Assembly: GCF_021347895.1 (NCBI RefSeq)
Contig: NC_067124.1
Coordinates: 322,501-386,500 of the forward strand
Direction: 5' to 3'
DNA length: 64,000 nucleotides
From: Acanthochromis polyacanthus
Taxonomy: Eukaryota; Chordata; Actinopteri; Pomacentridae
The notes under the pieces: model-generated
The model's input: the letters and a program-made list of their open reading frames with translations, nothing else
The model's database searches: none
Told to the model about the DNA's origin: nothing
In this document: positions 34,033 to 45,697 of the stretch, one piece after another
Position numbering within the stretch: position 1 is the first letter of the stretch
How the letters are laid out: every line of letters starts with the position of its first letter
Position numbers and translations under genes: made by a program

Positions 34033-35140
34033 AAGACCTAATGTTCCTCTGACATTAGTCTGGCATATCCAGACCATTCTGAAGAACAGAGTGTTCTGGC
34101 TTCACCTCATCATCATCCTGCTATAGAGGGAAGAAGGTCTGTCTTTTTAAAGCAGCCACAGTCATCCAGGGTGGAGCTAAGCCCAGGATGCAGCAACAGT
34201 GTCCCCTTAAATAGTCAGCCAACATGGCTGCCTTATTGCTCCATCCAAACCCTCTGAAGACTTGACATTTTCAGTGTGGTAGGTCACTGGGAGGTTGTTG
34301 ATGGTTTAAAACTATAACATCATGTTACATAGTACTACATACTAACATGTCAGATGGTACACACAGAAAAAGATGGAGTATGTTCCAGTACATATTATGT
34401 TAAATGTAGTATGTCAGAACTACCCAGATGTCCTACAGCATTCAAACTGATTTTGTAGAATGAAAACTAACACATTTTTCTGGCTGTTCTGACCCACATT
34501 CTATGAACAGTCACAGCACTTAACAGTGTGTAGTGGAAATATAAATAAGTTTGAGCTGCTGAGACTCACAGTCAGATGACACCACATTACTACAGACTGG
34601 GACAGTCACAGTTTAAGGCTCCATATTATCAAGTAGGATGTTCTAATTGTATGCAGGACACAGTGAATACTTTGTGTAGGATGTATTTAACTTAAAGGTT
34701 TGTGATTTGGAATGCAGCTGCTTCATCAACATGTCTCTGTCCTTACTGAGAGCTGATTGGTCAGCTTCCCTCTGGTTGTAAACTGCAGGACCACTCCCAG
34801 CTAAACAGGATGAATGAAGAATCTTCAGAAACTGTCTCATCGACTCATAATTTGGTGAGAACAAGTGAGGACAGGCTTTGCTTCCACAGAAGGGCAGCTC
34901 ATACAGAACTAATTTAGGTGTTATATCGAGGTTTAAACAGCAGGGGGCAGCATTCAGTCAGTAGGGTTGATCAGTAGATTTTACAGAAGAACTGACCTTA
35001 ATGTGGACTCAGGAAAAACTGTAGCAGAACCTGAACTCTATCAGACTGTAGCAGAACCTGAACTCTATCAGACTGTAGCAGAACCATCATGCATCTTTCT
35101 GACTGTAATGATATCATGTTGTTCTTGTCTTGTGACTGAC
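34033..35140. other. NLR intron 1
   Basis: No gene recognised. Contains a 27-bp tandem repeat of 2.5 units at 35018-35086 (ACTGTAGCAGAACCTGAACT plus CTATCAG), about 55 bases downstream of exon 1's donor on the minus strand. Confidence 0.6.
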
Positions 35141-35414
35141 CTTCTGATCCTGAGCTGCTGGCAGGAAACCTCTCCAGCAGATCATTCCTGTGGATCTTCT
35201 TTAAAACCACTCTGGTCACCTGCACAGCTCTCTGAGGTCCATAAGTCTGTACCATCACATCCACAGTGTTACGCCTGTCTAGTTTCTGTAGTCGGCTCTT
35301 TTTGATGGCTTCGAGGCCTGGAACAATGTTGGACTCCTGCAGGGACCACTGGAAATCAGACAGCTCCTCATCATTCAGATCATCCAGGATGTTTTTGAGG
35401 ATCTGTTTAGTCAT
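35141..35414 (-). CDS. NLR gene, exon 1 coding part: pyrin (PYD/DAPIN) domain
   Basis: Encodes 91 residues starting 'MTKQILKNILDDLNDEELSD' with the six-helix death-fold pattern of PYD: 'FQWSLQ', 'VPGLEAIKKSRLQKLDRRNT', 'DVMVQTYG', 'AVQVTRVVLKKIHRNDLLER'. PYD mediates homotypic contacts with adaptors such as ASC, pointing to inflammasome-type signalling. A 3' splice site (CTTTATCAG, before 35423) lies nine bases upstream of the ATG, so an untranslated exon lies further upstream on the minus strand. The donor is GAAG|GTCAGTC. Confidence 0.88.
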
Positions 35415-35423
35415 GGTGTCTCC

Positions 35424-36438
35424 CTGATAAAGTCAAAGAAAATGTCAGCAGTTAATGAACAGTTGTGTTGTTGGTGTGGTGGAGGTTGTTGTGTAGCAGC
35501 AGGACTGCAGTTAATCCTACAAGACAATAAAAGTTTAGACCTCATAAACCAGGAGTTTATTTGGCTGCCATCTTGGTTCATCATTAATGCAGAACGATGA
35601 TCCATCACAAAATGACAAAAATGAGACTCAAAATTACAAAAATGTTTTGTTTTTTTTAAAAAAGAGACAAATCAGACCCCAAGCTAGAAAAATGAGAAAA
35701 ACAATTGCCTTCCAAAATTGCAAAGATTATACAAATTAAAACACAAAACAACATAAACAAGACAGAAAACTCTTAAAATGTGTCAAAAGAAGACAGTAAA
35801 TGGTGAAAGAAATGAAAGCGTGCAGAGCTCAGACAGAGACCATCTCTGGTCCAGCTGGTCCTCAGGGATTAATATTACTTTAGTTTTAGATATCTGAGGA
35901 AGAATAATGACCTTCTAGGACTAAATAGAGTTCATCTTTTCATTTTCAGATCATAAGTAGACCTTTAATTCTTCACAATATCCAGACATTGGAATTCTAG
36001 AATGAAACATGGAAGAAACATCCCAAATAAAGAGGCTGAATCCTAAAAGCTGCTGGTGGTCGTATTCAGCTCTGTAGATCCATGTCGTCTTTATGCTGCT
36101 CTGACTTTGATCACTAATGGAAGTCATGAGTGTGGATGGACATCCTTGTTCCACTTCTGTTTGACCACAAACATTTGCTCCACACAATGTTCTAGTTCTA
36201 CGTGTGTTGATGAAAAATCCATCGTTCAAAGCATTTCCATCCCACAGCTGTTGAACTGAAGTTCTGCTGATAAGAACAACTCATGTTTAGAACTGTCCGA
36301 CTAATATAATGATATTTAGTGATAAAACATTGATTTGGTTTTAAGGAAAAAAAGATTTATTTAATGTTTTAATTGTGTCACAACAACGCTGTTCTTGAGT
36401 TAAAATACGACGAATGATTCGATCAGCTTTATGTTCTG
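35424..36438. other. intron or upstream sequence, no gene recognised
   Basis: Contains an A-rich low-complexity stretch (35600-35810) with repeated 'ACAAAAATGAGA'-like motifs and an otherwise unremarkable segment. Confidence 0.5.
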
Positions 36439-37314
36439 TACAGTATTCACCCCCTTTGATGTTTTACCCTTTTATTGCTTTCATAAATCAATCATGGTCA
36501 ATAAAATTTGGCTCTCTTAACACAACAATTTATTGGAAAAAACTCTTTGATGTCAAAGTGAAAACAGATTTCTATAAAGTAATGTTAATGAAAGAAAATT
36601 ATATAAATAAAAATAATTGTTTGCATATTTATTCATCCCCCTTTTTTAATTTAATGGTCTAATTCAATAGAGGTCCATCAAATTGTTGCCAATAGTCTCA
36701 CAATTAGTGAAATGAAGATCATCTGAGTGGTGTGGGTGTGTTTCAAGTGACTGAGTTGTAAAACAGCTGTCTGAAGGGTCCAGAGAGTGGTTGATCAGTA
36801 TTCCTGGCTACCATTACACCATGAAGACAGAAGAACACTCTAAGCAACTCAGGGAAAGGGTTATTGAGAAGTACAATTCAGGGGATGGTTACAAAAAAAT
36901 TTCCAAGGCACTGAACATCCCCCGGAGTTCAGTGAAATCAATTATCAAGAAATGGAAGGAATATGGCACTTGTGTGAATCTGCCTAGATCAGGCCGCCCT
37001 CGTAAACTGAGTGACCTACAAGTAGGAGACTAGTGAGAGAAGCCACCAAGACCCTACAACTACTCTGAAGGAGTTACAAGCTTCAGCTGCTGAGATGGGA
37101 GAGACTGTGCATGTAGCAACTGCTGCCCGGGTTCTTCACCGGTCAAAGCTTTATGGGAGAGTGGCAATGAGAAAGCCACTGTTGAAGAAAAGTCATATTA
37201 GATCTGGACTAGAGTTTGCCAAAAAGCACGTGGAAGACTCCATGGTCAAGTGGAAGAAGATTCTTTGGTCTGATGAGACCAAAACTGAGCTTTTTGGCCA
37301 TCAGACAAGACGTC

Positions 37315-38290
37315 TGTCAGGCCGGCTTCAGCCAGGCCTGAATAGTGCTTTTCCTCCCGTGCCCTTTTTTGGCGTTTCCTGCGGCAGAGCAACAGGTGTT
37401 TCCCATCTGCCTCATCAGCGTGTTTGGTGACAGGTGGAGCACCTGCAACTATGCTGCTTAAAGAGAGATGCCAACCACTCTTCTGTGCCGGATCGTAGCC
37501 AGAGCTCGTAGGGTTCACAGCCAGTGATTATATTACCCTTTTGTCTTTGCTTGCAGTTGGGATTACCTGTTCCTGCCACCGTTTACCTGAGGCATCCACG
37601 CCACATTCCATGCAGCCGCCGCCGGTTTCCAGCCCTGCTGTGGACCCGATCCAAGCATACCTGGCCTGTTTGTAGTTATCGTAGACCTTTGTGATTGTAG
37701 AGAACCTTGAGTAACCCGTAGTTTCGTTCCTGTAGTAAACCGCTGTATTCAGCATCTGTAGTTTAGAGTTTCGGACAAAATTGTAGACATTGCGTGCTTC
37801 GTAGTATCGATCCCGGAAGGGCAGTCATGTTAAAGTAGAAATCAATTGTTAGAGTGACAGTTTTAGGAACCGAGAGAACCTATAGTGCAGGGATGTCAAA
37901 CTCATTCCACAAAGGGCCGGCGTGGCTGCAGGTTTTTGTTCCAACTAAGCAGCATCACACCAGACCTGACTCATTTATGCCACGCCGGCCCTTTGTGGAA
38001 TGAGTTTGACATCCCTGCTATAGTGTAATCTTTGAGTATTGAAGTGTAGTAGATCATGAAGACCAAGCCGACAGCGGCATTCTTAGTTTTGTTTCGTACT
38101 ATTGTTGTAACCCTCCGCCCAGCCACTAGCAGGCGTGATTGTTCCTAGCCCAGAGTTATCGCTTTCTGTTTCCTTTGGAGTACTCCTTTGTTTTGTAGTT
38201 TTTCCGCCCAAACTGTAAATAAAGTCTTGTGTTGCCTTCACAGTCACTTGTGCATTCCTTGCTCCTGAGCTCACCCCACTATTCCTGACA
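37315..38290 (+). mobile_element. solo LTR inside the Tc1 transposase
   Basis: Begins TGTCAGGCCGGC and ends ATTCCTGACA (TG..CA). Flanked by ACGTC (37310-37314) and ATGTC (38291-38295), a 5-bp target duplication with one mismatch, and it interrupts the Tc1 coding sequence at that point. AATAAAG near 38217 may be its polyadenylation signal. The orientation is inferred from the ends and that signal. Family not recognised; unrelated to the 29407-type LTRs. Confidence 0.75.
37888..38017. mobile_element. 130-bp hAT MITE nested in the solo LTR
   Basis: Nearly palindromic: starts CAGGGATGTCAAACTCATTC and ends with its complement, both followed inward by CACAAAGGGCCGGCGTGGC. Flanked by perfect 8-bp repeats CTATAGTG (37880-37887, 38018-38025). 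The terminus and the 8-bp duplication are diagnostic of hAT. Confidence 0.93.
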
Positions 38291-39079
38291 ATGTCATGTT
38301 TGGCAGAAACCAAACACTGCACATCACCAAAAACACACCATCCCCACTGTGAAGCATGGTGGTGGCAGCATCATGCTGTGGGGATGTTTCTCAGCAACTG
38401 GACCTGGAAGGCTTGTAAAGATAGAGGGCAGAATGAATGCTGCAAAATACACTGAAATCCTGGGGGACAATCTTTTTCAGTCTGCAAGAGAACTACGTCT
38501 TGGGAGAAGATTTATTTTCCAGCAAGACAATGATCCAAAACATACTGCAAAAGCTACACAGGAATGGTTAAAAAAGAACCAGGTAAATGTTCTGGAGTGG
38601 CCGAGTCAAAGCCCAGACCTCAATCCTATAGAGAATTTGTGGCTGGACTTGAAAAGGGCTGTTCATGCCCGATACCCGCACAACCTGACAGAGCTTGAGC
38701 AGTTTTGCAAAGAAGAATGGAGCAAAATTGCAGTGGGCAGATGTTCAGACTGACTGAGACCTATCCACACAGACTCACTGCTGTGATTGCAGCCAAAGGT
38801 GCATCTACTAAATACTGACTGGAAGGGGGTGAATAATTATGCAAACAATTATTTTATTTAGATAATTTTCTTTCATTGACATTACTTTATAGAAATCTGT
38901 TTTCACTTTGTCATTAAAGTTTTTTCCAATAAATTTTTTGTTAAAAAAGCTAAATTTTATTGACCATGATTGATTTATGAAAGCAATAAAAGGGTAAAAC
39001 ATCAAAGGGGTGAATATTTATGATAGGCACTGTAGTCAACATGTGCAGGGCGACTTTTCTCTCAGTGTCCATTTGTTTA

Positions 39080-39480
39080 TAACTCCACCCAGGAACGGAG
39101 GAGTTATGTGACGATCGGTGTACGTTTGTCTGTGAATCTGTCTGTCTGCAGCATTATTCTAAAACAGACTAATGGATTGGGATGAAATTTTCAGGGAAGC
39201 TCAGAAATGACACAAGGACCACCTCATTAGATTTTGGCAGTGATGCAGCTTATAGTCTGGATCCACAGATTTGTTCAAGATTTTCCATTGCCAGAAATAG
39301 CGGCCGGGATGGCGTCGCCGTAACCATGACAACAAGTGAACACTGTTTCAGTTCCCTTCATTAATTTACTTGACCCGCGACATATTTATGTATCTGTACT
39401 ACAGAATCTAGGCATGTACAACACATGCCTGTGCTCACACAAAGTAATTTAGTTAGTTTGTGGGTCGATCTATATTAAAT
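39080..39480 (+). repeat. dispersed repeat, unclassified fish family
   Basis: Contains 'AACTCCACCCAGGAACGGAG', 'GTCTGTCTGCAGCATTATTC', 'ATTGGGATGAAATTTTCAGG' and 'CTCATTAGATTTTGGCAGTG'. It shares a core with 19480-19610, which flanks the collagen-like exon. I recognise it as a frequent fish genomic repeat but cannot name its superfamily. Confidence 0.45.
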
Positions 39481-39869
39481 GATCAGATTCTATGGTGCTG
39501 TGATTTCTGAATACACAAACTGAGGAAAAAACAGTCTTGGCAGAGCACTGCATTCTCTGAGGGCTTTTCTTGTTCATCTTTTTGTCCGTCCTCCTCTCGT
39601 CTGTCCCTCACCTGTTTTCTGAACTCATGTGTGATATTTAGCAGCTGGACTGCAGAGACTTCATTCGCTGAGCAGCGTTAGGTCGGATGACTGAACTCGT
39701 ACCTGATTGGTCAGTGTGTTTCCTGAGCTGATAAACTAACAATGTAAACACTGGAAAAGCTGTGCAGGTAAAATAAACACAACCCATCAAATTTAAAATA
39801 CCCCAAATGTATTGCCAATGCGTTAAAATATATACATATATATACATACATACGTGTGTGTGTATATAT

Positions 39870-41680
39870 TGTCAAGTGAGATGCAGATGTTGAGGTCTCA
39901 GAGAGCACTCAGGCTCATTATAGCCTTAAGGTAATAAAGGTTTCGAAGCAGACAAATAAAGAGCTAAAGAAACATTATAAGTTAACCACATGATTATGCT
40001 TGCTAAAAAATATATATATTTTTAAAGTGTTTATTTGATTAAAGTAATGATTCGGATGATTTATTATGTTGGATTGAGAGGAATGATTTAAGAAGTGATT
40101 CTGTGTAATCTCTGCTTGGGCTCTGTGTGTGCGTACAGGCCTCATAGGCTTTGTGTGTGTAAATCTTAAAAAAGCAGAAGTGCAGTAAACAACAGTCACC
40201 ATGACTCGGCAGCCACAGTGACACAGCAACCTCCTTAGAAAAAAGGGAAGTTTGGGAAAAACCCAAGAGGGCTGGCTGAAATGTGTGTGTGTTAAACAGA
40301 ATGTGGACACTGTGTATTTGCTGTAACAACATGACTTCTGTATTACTGCTGTATGTGATGACAAGTCGATTGCATAAGTTAGACGGTGACAGAGGGCGTA
40401 CCGAGCTAGTTTTGTGTGTCAGGAGAGAGATAAAAGGGCAGAGCCACAAGCACAGAACGGGAGACGTTCGCCGGAGCTGCCAGAAGAGCTGCAAAGGGAA
40501 CTTGGCCGGAGTTCTGAAGAATCTTCACCTTCCTCTTTTGCCCTAGAGACGGGAAGACGACGCGGGACTTAGGCTCCAGAGATCGCTGAGGACATCGTTG
40601 GAGGCAAAGTCTTTTTCTGACTTTGTTCAACAAGCGAAGACCACACTCTGCCAAACGGAGAGTCCTAAGAGGTTCTGCAGTTATCTAGAAGAAACCAATA
40701 GAGGGAAGAACCGACTACACCCGAAGAGGCAAAGGAGGCAACAGCACCGGGCTGTTCCCCTCCCCGGGGCTGGGAGACCCAGTGACCCACCACAGCCTGA
40801 ACAGACGAGGGTTTTCCATCACCACCATACCACAGAGAAGACAGCTGGGGCGTAAGCACTAACGTTCCAGCCGATTCCAGAGATAACTGCCAGACCACGA
40901 TTGGCTTACGGGACTCCTCCGCACCCCCTGCTGAAGGAAGAGATCTCTTTTGTCCTCAAAGAAGACATCGTACCGAGTCTACTGGACAACTGAAGATTTT
41001 TCCAGACGCAAGTCAAGACCGAGTGATACGGTAGTGGCCACGCTGTTCGCTCTCTCTCCTAAATTTACTAATTAGAGAAGATTGTCAGGTACGCTCAATT
41101 TAGTTACATTATTATAATTTTTAATCAGAAATAATAATTGTTTAATCATGAATTGATGCTGTGCCCTTGCTAAATTGCTTAATAAAGCGTTTTATTGCAT
41201 TTAAAGAGAAGCCTAATGAAATTATTATAAACCACTAAAAACCTGCATAGTGGTAAAAAGTTAAGTTGATTGTGTGCATTCAATCCAATGGTTCTTAAAG
41301 GTTGCTCAGTCCAATGTGAGAGTGTTTAAACATTACCCCTGAGGTTAGTTCTTTCCAAACCTCTAAAACGAACCCAGGAATAGCACCAAGTGCAAGCAGT
41401 CCTTAGAGAGAAGCTGACCGATAACGGACGTGAATGATAGATCAATTCTACTACTTAGAAAGGCTGCTTGGTGGGATAGCATTTATCAGATAAGAGGGGT
41501 GAGACATTCGGATGAAAGGCAGTCAGAACCTGGGCGAGTGTCTCTCAACTCCAGCTTAATTATTCTGCTGAAACCTGTTAGGTGGAATACTAATAGGCAG
41601 ATAGAATCTAACCCTTTAAACGGAGAGCTGGACCAGACTTAACCTGAGGCAAGGGTTAAAGAAGGCTAGACTGGCGAACA
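39870..41680 (+). mobile_element. solo LTR, family copy 2
   Basis: Begins TGTCAAGTGAGATG and ends CTGGCGAACA, flanked by ATAT (39866-39869, 41681-41684). Landmarks shared with copy 1 include 'GTTAACCACATGATTATGCT', 'GGACTTAGGCTCCAGAG', 'TTGCATTTAAAGAGAAG', 'TAAAAAGTTAAGTTGATTGT' and 'GGTTAGTTCTTTCCAAACCT'. Promoter-like GATAAAAGG at about 40430 and an AATAAA near 41182. No internal region remains. Confidence 0.8.
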
Positions 41681-42912
41681 ATATATATATATGTATATGT
41701 CTATAATAGTGTGTGTGTGTGTTAAGAAAACACCGAGCTTCTAATACCATCTTGAAAATAATCCCTGATAATTCCCATCGAGTGCTAACTAAACCTGATA
41801 AATTGCAGAGGCTTTTGCAGAATTTTATAAATCTCTTTACAAAAATCCAGATACTTGTGTAAATGATACAGTCTTATCTGCCTTTTTAAGAAATATAAAA
41901 CTGACTGAATTAACAGATACAATGAGAAAGGAATTGGATGAACCAATTAGGCAACATGAGATAATGGAAGCAATTAAAATGCTAAAGAGTAATAAAAGTC
42001 CTGGCCCTGATGGCTACATCAATGAATTCTATAAAAAAAACTAATAGAAATTATGTCACCACTCCTTTTAAGAGCATATCATCACTCATTGCAATCTGGT
42101 GAGATGGCACCGTCATGGAAAGAAGCGACCATAGTGGTACTGCATAAAGAAGGTAAAGACCCAGTAAAATGTCAGTCGTATTGACCGGTGTCCCTACTGA
42201 ACAGTGACCTGCATATACTTACCACCATACTTTCTAAAAGAGTAAATAAAATCATTAATCACGTAATCCACCCGGATCAAACCGGTTTTATTGCAGGGAG
42301 GTTTTATGGGGACAACCTCCGAAGGGCACTTAATATAATGAGTCATGTAAACCTTAATAGAGAGAAAGCTATGTTGCTATCACTGGATGCATATAAAGCA
42401 TTTGACCGTGTCTCTTGGCAATATTTATTTCAGACATTGGAACGGTTTAAATTTGGTCCTGGGTTTATAAAGTGGGTTCGAACATTATATTCAGCTCCAC
42501 TCGCGTCCATTAAAGTTAATGGATTTAGATCACAAAACTTTGCATTGGAACGGGGGTGCCGACAAGGATGTTCGTTATCGCCATTATTGTTCGCATTAAG
42601 TATTGAACCACTGGCTCAGCTTATTAAGGATGACTTATTAGTTCAAGGTATTAAAATCGATACAGAAGAACATAAATTATCGCTATATGTGGATGATGTA
42701 TTGCTTTTTTTAGCAGAACCAGAAACAACAATTCCACACCTTAAAAACTGATCTCGCAGTATGGCTTTATCTCAGGATATAAAGTTAATATTGAAAAAAC
42801 TGAAGCTATGGACCTTAGTGGTCAAATACCAGAACATATTAAAAATAAAAGCGGGTTTAAGTGGAGTGGAGATATGGTGTATTTGGGTATCACTCTTCCT
42901 CATTCCCTAGAA

Positions 42913-43340
42913 CAGGGGTCAGCAAGTAGATGTGGCTTCGGGCCGAAATGTTTGTAAACAATGGGACAGCGGGCCAACCTGCGGGGGGGTGCACTCCGAT
43001 TCCGCGGGGGGGGTGATACCGCGAACAGCGGAGCTTCTACAGCTGATCGCTGCTGCTTGGGACACTCGTCTCAATTCTGATCACAGATGTATTAAAAAAC
43101 ACTCCTGACACACACGTTTTGCACACACTGTTGCTCAGTGAAATCTGGCTGGTACAACCGTGTCCGACCAGTAGTGCAAACGCGGAAATGCCCGGCAGCA
43201 GCCGACCATGCGAGTTTCGTGTTGCGGTGACGGACCGGCTTTGCTCCGTGCCAAATCAAATTTTCAAAATCATCTGGCGGGCCAGATATTATTCCTGATG
43301 GGCCAGTTTTGGCCCGCGGGCCGCCAGTTGCCAACCACTA
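42913..43340. mobile_element. hAT MITE inside the LINE
   Basis: Starts CAGGGGTCAGCAAG and ends CTTGCC..AACCACTA-type (complement TAGTGGTTGGCAAC), with GGGCC/GGCCCGC blocks inside both ends. Flanked by CCCTAGAA (42905-42912) and CTCTAGAA (43341-43348), an 8-bp duplication with one mismatch. GC-richer than the LINE. Excising it rejoins the LINE reading frame around 'LPHSLEQLYDANYP'. Confidence 0.9.
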
Positions 43341-43990
43341 CTCTAGAACAACTATATGATGCAAATTACCCCAAAATTATTAAAAGTATAAGCGAGGACC
43401 TGGAACGCTGGACAACACTACCACTGACCATGCTTGGTCGTATCGAATCAATACGTATGAATGTCCTACCTAGATTACTTTACCTGTTCCAAATGCTGCC
43501 GGTAGAGGTCCCCAAAAGTTACATTTGATAGATTAAATAAATTAATATCAAAATTCATATGGCAGGGGAAACGCCCTAGAATTCGATTTAAAATTATACA
43601 ATTATCTAAATCTCGGGGGGGATTGGGACTTCCAAATTTACAATTTTATTACTGGGCCGCTCAAATGAGACCAGTGATCTCGTGGATGAAGGAACAGGTA
43701 CATACCCGATGGTTTAATATCGAAAAGAGCTGATGCTCAGTACCAATAAAGACGGTTCCTTTTTCAGATCTACCCTTGAAGGATATCCAGATGGGTGTGT
43801 GGACAAAAATGACATGAAAAATTTGGAAAACTATACAAGCATTCTTTAATTTACCAAAGAAACTCTCTATCTGGACTGAGTTAGGATATCTAGGGGATTT
43901 TATACCATCTCAAAGTGATATGGGTTTCAAAAACTGGTCTCAATTAGGTCTTAGATATGTACACCAATTGTTTGCCAAAGGTGAACTTGA

Positions 43991-44529
43991 CCCTTTGCGC
44001 TTCAGTGCGTAGTAGGTGTCCCGCCGGCAGTACACCTACTAATTTGCATAGGAATTTCAAGAATGTCCGACGGCTGCAAACGTGATTATACAAACACTAT
44101 ACGCCGATGGAAAGCTTAGATTCTCATGAATCCGCCGGCATAAACCACTTTCAGATGCGATTACCACAGCGGGTGAGAAAAACACATTTGTCCGACAAAA
44201 ACAAATATTCATCCATCCGTTCTCTATACACGGCTTCAACGTACACAGCGAGACTCACATTTCCGGGTTCATTATTACACACAGATGAAAATATTCCACA
44301 AAACCATAATCCAACCTTTTACATCCAGACGACACAAGCCAGTAAACTATTTTGTCCAAAACATGTCCTGAAGTCGGTATAAAATCCACGAATCGGTCGT
44401 TTTCAAGGAAATGCACCTCGCGATGCGCGTCCAATATTCCCTGTATTTTTGTAATTTTTTAAATTTAAAAATAGAATATTAGCGATTTTTTGTTCTGAAA
44501 ACGGCTGGAATTGACTGCAGCTTAAAGGA
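43991..44529. mobile_element. piggyBac-like MITE inside the LINE
   Basis: Starts CCCTTTGCGCTTCAG; the complement of its end is TCCTTTAAGCTGCAG (11 of 15 matches). The right flank is TTAA (44530-44533) and the left is TTGA (43987-43990), as for an aged TTAA duplication. CpG-richer interior with no coding capacity. The LINE resumes at 44534 with 'FEQLRRDFILPQ'. Confidence 0.7.
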
Positions 44530-45697
44530 TTAAATCTTTTGAACAACTAAGACGTGACTTTATACTCCCACAAACTAACTTTTATAGATACCTGCAACCG
44601 AGACATTTTCTAACAACACATCAAGAATATAAAAAAGTTAAAAACCCCTCTCAGTTTGAGGTGTTTCTACAGGAAATACAATCAAATCACAATATTAAAC
44701 GAGCGGTCTCTAAAGTGTACAGCATATTTTCATCCATGGACCCAAATGATACTCTGCATATTAAAGACGAATAGGAGACTGAATTTTGTAGAATTATTTC
44801 GATTGAAACTTGGACACAGGGTTGTGAGGAAGCACATTTAGTAACCAGTTCTATTATTTGGAGAGAATTTAGGTGGAAAATTATAACAAGGTATTTTCAA
44901 ACCCCACATATAACAGCTAAATGGAAGCAAGCAGGGTCAGACAAATGCTGGAGGCATTGTGGTCAGCACATAGGAAACCATACTCATATAATGTGATCAT
45001 GCCCAAAATTAGAGGATTATTGGAAGGAGGTCTTTGATGCTTTAAAAGAAATTTTTCATAGTGCAATACCCAAAGAACCCATAGTGGTTCTTCTTGGTAT
45101 AATACCAGAAGGTGTCACAGGTCGAGATAATGCATATTTGTTACAAATCCTACTAGCTGTTGCCATTAAGTGTATTACATTTCGATGGCTGAAACCTGAA
45201 CCCCCTTCATATAATGACTGGATTTTGAAGGTATGGGAGATTTATGAAATGGAAAAAAGTACCTATGCTGTTAGACTTCAAAAAGAAAAATGTTTAAAGA
45301 GATGGAAGCTTGTGATGCCTTTGATACTGCAATGATATATGATATGAGGGTTGATTTACGGATTTGTGAGTCATGTTTTCTGCATCTGGTTTTTGGTAAT
45401 TTTTTTCTTTTTTCTTTTTTTTCTTTTCTTTTCCTGCTTTTCATTTACTCATTTACTTTTATTTACTTATTCTCCCCCCTCCTTTTTATTATTTACTATT
45501 ATATTTGTGAAGTGGGGCATATTCTTTAAACAATTACTGCAATGACTGGACTATCGGGGGATCGGAGGAGGGTGGGGGGAAAAAGAAAAAAGGACATCTC
45601 AAATGAAAGGACTGATGAAAGGGAAAAATGTGATAATTGTGGCAAGTTATAGATGTATGTGTGTTGGATGTTCAAATAAAAAATAAGTTAAAAAAAT

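Larger units (their letters stand above)
36827..38753 (+). pseudogene. Tc1-type transposase, broken
   Basis: The N-terminal paired-type DNA-binding region ('KQLRERVIEKYNSGDGYKKI', 'LNIPRSSVKSIIKKWKEYGT', GRPRKL hook) ends at a stop at 37031. The catalytic domain continues in shifted frame ('LYGRVAMRKPLLKKSHIRSG', 'WKKILWSDETK', the first DDE Asp region). It resumes after the LTR with '[18 protein letters not shown]', '[18 protein letters not shown]' and '[14 protein letters not shown]', the DD34E-type signatures. Removing the LTR and one target duplication restores the frame at the junction, but the earlier frameshift and in-frame stops show the enzyme was already dead. Confidence 0.93.
36441..39032 (+). 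mobile_element. Tc1-type IR/DR transposon, disrupted
   Basis: Terminal inverted repeats of about 210 bp start CAGTATTCACCCCC (left) and, on the complement, CAGTGCCTATCATAAATATT (right). They share 'TTTGATGTTTTACCCTTTTA' and 'ATCAATCATGGTCAATAAAA', with TA dinucleotides at both borders (36439-36440, 39033-39034). A second inner copy of the ATTCA.CCCCC motif near the inner edge gives the IR/DR layout. It encodes a broken transposase and is split by a solo LTR at 37315-38290. Confidence 0.92.
41740..45697 (+). pseudogene. L1-like LINE ORF2 with 3' UTR, broken by two MITEs
   Basis: 5'-truncated copy. Reverse transcriptase runs from 'SNKSPGPDGYINEFY' through 'HPDQTGFIAGRF', 'LDAYKAFDRVSWQYLF', 'GCRQGCSLSPLLFALSIEPL' to the catalytic 'LYVDDVLLFL' (near 42690); an intact frame covers 42188-42751. 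After the first MITE come 'LERWTTLPLTMLGRIESIRM', 'KFIWQGKRPRIRFK' and 'GGLGLPNLQFYYWA'; after the second, 'TAKWKQAGSDKCWRHCGQHI' with the Cys-rich L1 C-terminus and 'WKEVFDALKEIF'. The 3' UTR ends in AATAAAAAATAAGTT plus an A-run at about 45697. Several frameshifts and stops, so it is dead. Confidence 0.93.
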
